From Planctomycetota bacterium (GTDB lineage: Bacteria; Planctomycetota; Phycisphaerae; Phycisphaerales; UBA1924): 8,258 bases of DNA. The stretch's first letter is position 1. Every line of letters starts with the position of its first letter. The stretch spans positions 1 to 8,258 of the forward strand of contig JAFLCM010000094.1 of NCBI GenBank assembly GCA_017303565.1, in the 5' to 3' direction. The notes beneath the pieces are model-generated. The model worked only from the letters and a program-made list of their open reading frames with translations, had not been told where the DNA came from and did no database searches. The translations under genes and the position numbers were made by a program. This document shows, piece by piece, positions 1-5,111 of the stretch.

Positions 1-270
1 GGTGCGTTCGCTCCCAACCTACGCGGCGCCGAAACGCTCAGCGATCCGGGTCAGCTGCGCCGGAAGCCCGCCCAGCCGCCCGCGGCGTCGGCGCGCCGCG
101 GGCGGATCGTCGGCCTCTCACGGGAGAGATGCCGCGCACCTGTCTGTTTGCATGATCGGGCCGCGCGAGGCCGGGCGCTGCCAATCCGCGTCTGGTCGCT
201 GCAGGCACCGGGAGACATGCTCGACTTTCGGTTCGTGGCGAGGAGCGTGTCAGGCGGGCTCGAGGATTGA
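1..270 (+). CDS. possible 3' end of a rightward gene entering the window (doubtful)
   Basis: Frame 1 is open from the first base to a TGA at 268-270, giving 89 codons with no start needed if the gene begins before the window. Third codon positions are mostly G or C, about 33 of the first 40 codons. A competing frame from base 2 is also open and also GC-rich at third positions, so composition does not settle it. The product (ending RFVARSVSGGLED) is rich in Arg, Ala and Pro and matches no family I recognise. Its end would overlap the 3' end of the leftward flavoprotein gene by about 20 bp in convergent orientation. It may be a chance open frame in GC-rich DNA. Confidence 0.17.
   Translation, partial: GAFAPNLRGAETLSDPGQLRRKPAQPPAASARRGRIVGLSRERCRAPVCLHDRAARGRALPIRVWSLQAPGDMLDFRFVARSVSGGLED
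76..105. terminator. perfect 12-bp GC hairpin, terminator-like without a U tract
   Basis: CCGCCCGCGGCG at 76-87 is the exact reverse complement of 94-105, with a 6-base loop (TCGGCG) between. The stem is entirely G and C. It lies about 145 bp beyond the stop of the leftward flavoprotein gene and could end or protect that transcript. No run of T follows on either strand, so it is not a classical intrinsic terminator. It could also be a palindromic repeat or a coincidence of very GC-rich DNA. Confidence 0.35.
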
Positions 271-1788
271 CTCGATGACGTCGCGTGCGTGGTATCGCAA
301 TCGCTCGGACGAGATGAACGGCTTGATGCACGCCAAGTCATCGCCCGCGGTCAGGAGGGGCAGTTCTTCGTATCCGTCGCTTCGTTGCTGTCCCAGACCC
401 AGGTTGGCGATCAGCGCGTTGCAGAGGCACTTGCGGCCAACGGTGTCATCGACTCTTCCCCCCTTGCGGACGTATTCCGCGACGGGCTCTCCGGGGCAGC
501 GATAGTCGAGCGTGCCGTCGTCCTTGCGATAGGCGCGGCGGAGGTAGCCGAGGTCGCACAGCCGGGGGCGCTGGGCGTAGATGGCGTCGTCGGACAGCGT
601 GCCCGCGAGTGTGGCCACCTTGAAGGGGAAGCTGGTGGGCGAGGCGCTCGGGTCGGTATGGACCCTTCCCTCGTCGCGGAGTACGTCGGCGAGGAATCGC
701 CGACGCAGATCGGGTTCAAGCCCCGACTCGTCGCAGAACGCGAACACGGTACCGAGTTGCACGCCGTGGGCGCCGGCGGCCAGGGCGGAACGGAACTTCT
801 CGCGTGACGCGTATCCGCCGGCCAGCCAGAAGGGGACGCCCAGCGTGGCCAGTTCCGCCAGGTTCACGTCGTCACGGGGCCCGTACACGGGCTCGCCTCG
901 GACGCTCAACTGTTGTGGGCCGCGGGGGGGTGCGTTGTGGCCGCCGGCGATGGGCGCCTCGACGACAAAGCCGTCGACGCCGCCGGGGGACTTCTTCAGC
1001 AGGGCCTTCGCGAGCGTCACCGACGAGATGATCGCGAGGAAGCGAGGGCGGCGAGGCGACGGCGTGGGATCGCGCGAGACGGGGGTCCACAGTGCGACCG
1101 GGCTGAACGTCTGAGCGTGACGCTCTGGACCGGCCCCGAGCACGTCCAGGGTGATGGATGCGGATTCGCCGCGGCTGAAGCGATCCAGCACGGCGGGGAT
1201 GTCGGCCGGAATGCCTGCGCCGATCAGGACCGCGTCAACGCCGGCGAGCATTGCGCCGTACAGACTGGGCAAGAGCGGGAACTGGATCTTGTGCAGGTAG
1301 TTGATCCCGACCATGCCGGGATGACCTTCCTTGGCGAGGTACACCTCGGCGAAGTTTGCCAGGACAAGCAGCCACTCGCGCTCGGGGGTGAGGGTGGCTC
1401 GGGGCAGAGGCAAGAGCCGGAAGCGGCTTCGCGGGCTCGTGGTCGCGTCGGCGCGGTGTTCGCTCGGCCCGGCGCTATCCAGATCGGACTGTCCGGTCGC
1501 GAGAGGCTGCGGCTGGGCCTCGGGCGTACGGGTTGAACCGTTGGGCTTGAAGTACCGAGCAAGCACGCGCTGGGCGATCCGCGGAACCGGGAAAGCTTCG
1601 AGGGCGCGTCGCATGTGTCCGCCGGGATCTCCGAGGGCAAGACGGCGGACCAAGAGCGTGTCGAGTGCGGTCCCCGACACGACGCCGAGCTGGCCGGACC
1701 TCGCGACCTCGCGTGCCAATGTCCACGACGACACTCCGACGCCCATTCCGCCCTGAATCAGCCGTGGCAGGTGGATGTTCTTCTGCAA
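250..1788 (-). CDS. nitronate monooxygenase / 2-nitropropane dioxygenase-like flavoprotein, long form
   Basis: This 512-aa soluble protein looks like an FMN-dependent TIM-barrel enzyme of the nitronate monooxygenase family, whose known members oxidise alkyl nitronates. The N-terminus IQGGMGVGVSSW (residues 11-22) and GVVSGTAL (35-42) form the usual first barrel strands. HKIQFPLLPSLYGAML and VLIGAGIP follow at 166-194. EAPIAGGHNAPPRG (277-290) carries the His (H284) at the position of the family's active-site GGH. LAGGYAS (322-328) and GVQLGTVFAFC (342-352) supply the usual FMN phosphate-binding loops. The protein is longer than canonical enzymes of about 330 to 380 aa. The extra length includes a Pro/Ser/Thr-rich insert at about 82-130 and a Cys-containing C-terminal region (C411, C431, C454, C456) ending in GLGQQR and GDDL. 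The TTG start is chosen because GGAG lies 5 bases upstream and the conserved barrel begins at residue 10. The true substrate is unknown; related folds include PfaD-type and enoyl-reductase proteins. No neighbour indicates a pathway. Confidence 0.85.
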   Translation of the reverse strand: MQKNIHLPRLIQGGMGVGVSSWTLAREVARSGQLGVVSGTALDTLLVRRLALGDPGGHMRRALEAFPVPRIAQRVLARYFKPNGSTRTPEAQPQPLATGQSDLDSAGPSEHRADATTSPRSRFRLLPLPRATLTPEREWLLVLANFAEVYLAKEGHPGMVGINYLHKIQFPLLPSLYGAMLAGVDAVLIGAGIPADIPAVLDRFSRGESASITLDVLGAGPERHAQTFSPVALWTPVSRDPTPSPRRPRFLAIISSVTLAKALLKKSPGGVDGFVVEAPIAGGHNAPPRGPQQLSVRGEPVYGPRDDVNLAELATLGVPFWLAGGYASREKFRSALAAGAHGVQLGTVFAFCDESGLEPDLRRRFLADVLRDEGRVHTDPSASPTSFPFKVATLAGTLSDDAIYAQRPRLCDLGYLRRAYRKDDGTLDYRCPGEPVAEYVRKGGRVDDTVGRKCLCNALIANLGLGQQRSDGYEELPLLTAGDDLACIKPFISSERLRYHARDVIESILEPA

Positions 1789-1793
1789 GAGTG

Positions 1794-1797
1794 CTCC
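1794..1797 (-). promoter_or_regulatory. ribosome binding site deciding the TTG start of the flavoprotein
   Basis: Read on the minus strand the sequence is GGAG-CACTC-TTG. This puts a good Shine-Dalgarno core 5 bases before the TTG at 1788-1786. No ATG or GTG lies in frame between the conserved N-terminus and this point, so the site supports the rare TTG start. Confidence 0.55.
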
Positions 1798-1821
1798 ATG
1801 TGCAAGGGAGGCCCGAAAGCG

Positions 1822-1846
1822 AATCGAGACATGGTAGGACTCGATT
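1822..1846. promoter_or_regulatory. 7-bp-arm dyad in the leader of the flavoprotein gene
   Basis: AATCGAG at 1822-1828 and CTCGATT at 1840-1846 are exact reverse complements separated by 11 bases. The dyad ends 34 bases upstream of the TTG start, a position suited to an operator or a leader hairpin. Only one copy was found, so a chance palindrome is possible. Confidence 0.22.
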
Positions 1847-2281
1847 GTCCCGCGTGCCGGTAACCCGCTCGGTTGATGCGACCCACCGCGTGCGGCGCCG
1901 CTTCATCATCCGGCGGCCGACGCAATTTTTGGGCTGGAGGACAGGCCGACGCCGCGACCCGATGAACTCGGCAACGGTCGCGATCCGGTGCCGCCATGCG
2001 GCATTTCGACGCCAGGCGACCACGGCTGCCCGCCGGATCGGCGTCGTGGAAGTCGATCATGGGGAGGCCGACGGCAACCCTCCGGTTTCCGCGGATTCCA
2101 TCGAGACAGCCTGGAAGCGCTCTGAGTCGAATAGGCTCGCAAGTCCGGCGGCCCAGGAGCGCGTTCGCGAGTCCACGCGCAAACGGTGCTGAGTGGTGCG
2201 CCGAGTCGGCGATGAGTCGTGTGGCGGTTCGTCCACCGGCTGGCTGGTTGCGACGCTGCCATTTGCCAGGCGCTCCAAAGC

Positions 2282-2315
2282 GAACGCCCCCGAGCGGTGA
2301 GACCCGGGGGCGTTC
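2282..2315. terminator. strong GC hairpin, probable terminator
   Basis: GAACGCCCCCG at 2282-2292 pairs perfectly with CGGGGGCGTTC at 2305-2315 across a 12-base loop. On the minus strand the stem is followed by GCTTTGG, a very short T run, so efficient intrinsic termination is uncertain. It lies directly beyond the broken transposase, whose stop codon falls in its right arm. It may be the original terminator of the leftward receiver-HDOD gene, now separated from it by the IS remnant. Confidence 0.5.
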
Positions 2316-2670
2316 ATGTGCATGACGCCGGATCATGCGTGAACACCGAGTGGACGAACACGTCGTCCGACGGCTGGAGATCGAGGAACCAGCGGAACAG
2401 GAGGTCGGTGTTCAGCCGTCGGCACAGCACCCGCTCGGAGCGGATCGTGTAGAGGCGCTGCGGCAGCATGGCCTTGAGCAGCGTCTCGGGCGGGACGCCC
2501 GCCCGACCGCGATCGCTGTACGCCGCCCGGAAGGTGCGCGACAGGTCCGCCAGCGCCCGGTCCACCATCCGCTTGATCGGCCGCAGCGGATGGCCCGCCT
2601 CGATCAGGTCTTCGACGTGGAAAGCGTGGTAGACGACCGCTTGACGATCGGGTGTGCCCTTCATCCCCAA
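2314..2670 (-). pseudogene. truncated IS5-type transposase, N-terminal part only
   Basis: The 118-aa product matches the N-terminal (DUF772-like) region of IS5/IS1182-type transposases. It has the opening KGTPDRQ, GHPLRPIKRMVD, then PETLLKAMLPQRLYTIRSER and LLFRWFLDLQPSDDVFVHSVFT. That last block normally continues into a KNRDRLL-like segment and the DDE catalytic domain. Here homology stops after HSVFT and seven unrelated residues (HDPASCT) lead to a TGA at 2314-2316, inside a GC hairpin. All catalytic residues of the DDE domain are therefore missing and the gene cannot be active. A TTG at 2670 or an ATG at 2664 could start it; upstream lies the surviving IS end. Full-length members are usually several hundred residues. 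Confidence 0.8.
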
Positions 2671-2728
2671 CTGTTCGCGCCGCCGCCTCTTGCGGTTGCG
2701 CCCTCTGGGTTAGTTCTTCAACGGCCTG
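2338..2728 (-). mobile_element. remnant of an IS5-like insertion sequence with one end preserved
   Basis: The remnant runs from the point where transposase homology breaks (about 2338) to a terminal-repeat-like sequence at 2709-2728. On the minus strand that sequence reads CAGGCCGTTGAAGAACTAAC, and it resembles the GTTGAA-containing tips I recall from IS5/IS1182-type elements. The four bases outside it (2729-2732, CTAA on the minus strand) fit the YTAR target duplicated by IS5-group elements. The other end was searched for by eye in 1789-2337 and was not found, so the element is truncated on that side. Confidence 0.6.
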
Positions 2729-4606
2729 TTAGGCCGCCTCTCGCTCACCCGTCGTGCGCAGCAAGGTAGAGGCGGCAGCAATCACATGATGCACGGCGGC
2801 CGGAGTGCCGACAGTCGTGCACCGTCGACCACCGATGATGCCAGAATCGAGCGTGGTCTGTCCTGCAGGTGAGAGCATGAGAAGCGGCAACGGCTGGACA
2901 GCCGCGTCACGTTCTGCCGCAATCAGCCGCTCGCCGAGAAGCCTGCGTTCCTTCGCTGAGGCAATATGCACGACCGCCACATTCGGTGGCTCCTCGGTTC
3001 TGGGGCCAGCCAGCTCGTTGCAGAAGATCCGAAAAGCGTCAATCTCCGGGGCAGCGCTTATGTACACAGGTCTGAACGGTGCGGTCAAAGTGGCTCGGAG
3101 TTGCTCCGAACGGCGGGGCCATGCTTGGCACGCTGCGTGCGACATGAGGGCATACTTGGTGTCGTCTGTCTGCTGTCGCGCTGATTCTCCGATTGCACGG
3201 ATGGTGGCAGGAGCGATGTTCAGCGCGCGGCAATGCTCCTCCGTAGGGTAGATTGTTTCGTTGCCGCTCGTACCAAGCAACATGGCATGAGCGAGCCGAT
3301 TGGCCAGGCCCAGCCGCAGAATCTCGGGCATCCGCGTCGGCGCGACGCCCCGAACGCTTCCCGCCGAGAGATGGTGGTACATGATCGGTTCCACCAAGTG
3401 CCTCGGAAACTTCCAGGCATTCAGCAGGCGGTCCATCACATCTGCGTGATTCAGGAGCAGCATCCGGGTCTCGACGAGCTCAAGCGGCACATTGAGGCGA
3501 CGGGCGGTTTCAATCACCCCGATGTATCGGTCCCCAAGTGCTTCGGCGAAAATGACCCTTCCCAAGTCGTGAAGCAGCCCGCTCGTGAACGCCGAGTCCG
3601 CCTCTTTGCCGTCCATGGCGTGCGCGATCTCCGCAGCGATGATCCCGCAGGCGATCGAATGCTCCCAGAAATGGGCGGTGCTGACGTGCTCCCTAAATGC
3701 TGGTGAGCTGAATCGCTCGACGACGCCGACGTTGAGCACTGCCTGTCGGATGCTCTGCATTCCGATTCGAAGAATAGCCTGTTGGATTGTGTCAACGCGG
3801 TCGCCGCGTGAGTACACAGATGAGTTCGCCAGCTTGAGGATCTTGAGTGCCATCGCCTGGTCCTGCCGCACTGCCTTTGACACGGCCTCGAGCGAACTGT
3901 TGGGACTTGCCGTGATCTTGAGAACCTGAGACACCGTCGGTGAAAAGCCCTTGAGCTCCTCGCACGCCTTGAGACGCTCCATGAGGTCTGAGCGGGTCAG
4001 GATTGGCTTGAGGGACTTGAAGTCAGTCGCGGCGGCGTTCTCTCGTTCGCTGTCAGAAGGCGCCCGGGCGGCAATGTTCTGCCCGGTGCGGACCGACGCG
4101 ACGGCGGGCGGTGCGTGGTTGGGGATGGCGGGCGCGACGGGCGTGGAGGTGGCGGACGGTAACGGGGACGCGAACCGAGTCCGGGGTGGACCCACCACCG
4201 CGAGCGGCGCATGCGAGGCAGTCTTCGGAGCTGCCGTGGTAGGCGAGAACGTGGCTCGAACCTTCTCCAGCATTGCCTTGAGCGAGAAGCCCGACTTGAG
4301 CAGGTAGCCAGTGATTCCCAGTTTGACGGCCTCGGTGATGTGAACGCGGTCCGACTCCGCCGAGAGAATGATCACCGGCGTAGACTTGAACCGCTGAGTC
4401 GCGCGCATGTGTCGCAAACATGACAGGCCATCCATCACCGGCATGCCCAAGTCGAGAAGCACCAGGTCGGGTCTGGCGACCGCCATTGCGGCGAGTGCCT
4501 CCTTGCCGTTCGACGCCGTTGCGGTCTCGAATCCTTCACCCCGCAGCACCACCTCGATGGGTTCGCGGAAGATCGGCATGTCGTCCACGATGAGAATCGC
4601 CGCCAT
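2729..4606 (-). CDS. CheY-like receiver fused to an HDOD domain, with a C-terminal degenerate receiver-like region
   Basis: This 625-aa cytoplasmic signalling protein has three parts. Residues 1-120 are an intact receiver with acidic pair D8/D9, phosphoacceptor D52 in LLDLGMPVMDG, S82 and K104. Residues 121-205 form a Pro/Ala/Ser/Thr-rich linker. Residues 206-415 form an HDOD domain (KGFSPTVSQVLKI, ALKILKLANSSVY, SGLLHDLGRVIFAEAL) that keeps HD-type residues H316, H346/D347, H387 and the HH at 411-412 but has no GYP motif. Residues 511-620 resemble a shortened receiver in which His replaces the phosphoacceptor (VAVVHIAS) and the conserved Lys is missing. HDOD proteins are regulatory and the domain is usually not catalytic, so phosphorylation at D52 probably controls HDOD interactions. 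The ATG at 4606 is chosen because the receiver begins there; a GTG at 4738 would add 44 residues of low-complexity sequence. No clear ribosome site is seen. The gene is divergent from the kinase operon, whose kinase could be its phosphodonor. Its stop codon abuts an IS end. Confidence 0.9.
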   Translation of the reverse strand: MAAILIVDDMPIFREPIEVVLRGEGFETATASNGKEALAAMAVARPDLVLLDLGMPVMDGLSCLRHMRATQRFKSTPVIILSAESDRVHITEAVKLGITGYLLKSGFSLKAMLEKVRATFSPTTAAPKTASHAPLAVVGPPRTRFASPLPSATSTPVAPAIPNHAPPAVASVRTGQNIAARAPSDSERENAAATDFKSLKPILTRSDLMERLKACEELKGFSPTVSQVLKITASPNSSLEAVSKAVRQDQAMALKILKLANSSVYSRGDRVDTIQQAILRIGMQSIRQAVLNVGVVERFSSPAFREHVSTAHFWEHSIACGIIAAEIAHAMDGKEADSAFTSGLLHDLGRVIFAEALGDRYIGVIETARRLNVPLELVETRMLLLNHADVMDRLLNAWKFPRHLVEPIMYHHLSAGSVRGVAPTRMPEILRLGLANRLAHAMLLGTSGNETIYPTEEHCRALNIAPATIRAIGESARQQTDDTKYALMSHAACQAWPRRSEQLRATLTAPFRPVYISAAPEIDAFRIFCNELAGPRTEEPPNVAVVHIASAKERRLLGERLIAAERDAAVQPLPLLMLSPAGQTTLDSGIIGGRRCTTVGTPAAVHHVIAAASTLLRTTGEREAA

Positions 4607-4666
4607 ACGACAGTCATCGGGCCGCCGGGCGGGCGAGCGGTCCTGTGGTGTGTCCGGGGAGGGCAC

Positions 4667-4686
4667 ATTGCGTAGGGACACGCAAT
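4667..4686. promoter_or_regulatory. interspaced dyad, copy 1 of the TTGCG-N8-CGCAA motif
   Basis: ATTGCGT at 4667-4673 is the exact reverse complement of ACGCAAT at 4680-4686, with a 6-base spacer. The core TTGCGTAGGGACACGCAA lies in the 271-bp divergent region, about 61 bp upstream of the receiver-HDOD start and about 190 bp upstream of the rightward operon. Two further copies lie downstream of the operon. The position and symmetry fit an operator for a dimeric regulator. Confidence 0.5.
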
Positions 4687-4864
4687 CAGATCGTGGCGGG
4701 CGGTGGTAAGGGAGCTTCTGCCAGCCCACTTCGGACACCGTACCCTGAGTTCCATCTCGCCGTCACCGCATGCTTCCCTGGCCCCGTGCACACGCTGCTC
4801 GCCATATCGGTGGGCGACTCAGCGGAGATGCCGCTACTCCACAATGAGCAAAACTGTGCGGCGA

Positions 4865-4870
4865 TACTAT
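4865..4870 (+). promoter_or_regulatory. possible -10 element for the kinase operon, leaderless start
   Basis: GATACTAT contains TACTAT at 4865-4870, close to a TATAAT consensus and unusual in this GC-rich setting. Its end is 7 bases from the ATG at 4878, so transcription would start at or next to the start codon and give a leaderless mRNA. This agrees with the absence of a Shine-Dalgarno sequence there. I see no convincing -35 element at the right spacing. Confidence 0.28.
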
Positions 4871-4877
4871 TCGCGGC

Positions 4878-5111
4878 ATGGCAAATGATCGACCGAGCCC
4901 CCGCCGCACCTCGTGGTTCATCCTCGGCATCGTCGCGGCGTTGACCGTGCAGGCGGGCATCGGCGTGGTCATGTTCGGCGATCGGGAGCGGATCATGGCC
5001 GCAGGAGCGCAAGGGTATCTTGAGAAGCCGATCGATCCCGAGAGGTTCGCGGCCGAGGTTGAGCGTTCTCTCCCCCCACTCGAGCCGGTTGCGATGGGGC
5101 ACACCCCATGA
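4878..5111 (+). CDS. 77-aa chimera of a membrane-protein N-terminus and a receiver C-terminus (probable deletion scar)
   Basis: Residues 1-31 read as a short basic N-terminus followed by one hydrophobic segment (FILGIVAALTVQAGIGVV), like the start of a membrane sensor kinase. From about residue 32, FGDRERIMAAGAQGYLEKPIDPERF matches the last third of a DivK/CheY-type receiver: helix 4, then strand 5 with the conserved Lys (K50-P51), then helix 5. The receiver's acidic pair, phosphoacceptor and Ser/Thr are all missing, so it cannot be phosphorylated. The simplest reading is an in-frame deletion inside a membrane hybrid kinase, or one spanning a kinase gene and an adjacent response-regulator gene. 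The ATG at 4878 has no ribosome site but a possible -10 element just upstream. The ORF ends in an ATGA overlap with the next kinase, so its translation may now matter mainly for coupling. A functional micro-protein cannot be excluded. Confidence 0.65.
   Translation: MANDRPSPRRTSWFILGIVAALTVQAGIGVVMFGDRERIMAAGAQGYLEKPIDPERFAAEVERSLPPLEPVAMGHTP
5094..5109 (+). promoter_or_regulatory. hairpin enclosing the ribosome site and start codon of the hybrid kinase
   Basis: ATGGGG at 5094-5099 pairs perfectly with CCCCAT at 5104-5109 across a CACA loop. The GGGG could serve as a weak Shine-Dalgarno, and the right arm includes the first two bases of the kinase ATG (5108-5110). The TGA of the upstream ORF overlaps the same ATG. 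A ribosome finishing the 77-aa ORF would melt this stem, which would explain strict translational coupling. Confidence 0.42.

Larger units (their letters stand above)
1789..2313. other. about 525 bp with no credible gene
   Basis: Several long open frames cross this stretch on both strands, but none has a recognisable domain, a good start or a plausible composition; their products are dominated by Arg, Ala, Pro and Ser. The stretch holds the leader of the leftward flavoprotein gene with a 7-bp dyad at 1822-1846, and it ends in a strong hairpin at 2282-2315. I could not identify a promoter. It may contain decayed sequence flanking the truncated insertion sequence on its right, but I see no second IS end here. 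Confidence 0.5.

Noticed and set aside
289..807. Rightward open frame opposite the flavoprotein gene
   Set aside because: It is antisense to conserved barrel and C-terminal motifs and shows no family resemblance of its own.
1758..2336. Leftward open frame of 192 codons between the flavoprotein and the transposase fragment
   Set aside because: The product is Arg/Ala/Pro-rich with no domain, it overlaps the flavoprotein start, and competing frames in the same stretch are equally open.
4607..4738. 44-residue N-terminal extension of the receiver-HDOD protein from a GTG at 4738
   Set aside because: The added residues are low-complexity, the receiver's first strand begins exactly at the ATG at 4606, and the extension would run through the palindrome in the divergent promoter region.
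5088..5105. TTGCGATGGGGCACACCC as a fourth copy of the palindrome
   Set aside because: The left half and part of the spacer resemble the motif, but the right half is CACCC rather than CGCAA. It is coding sequence and is better explained by the start-codon hairpin.
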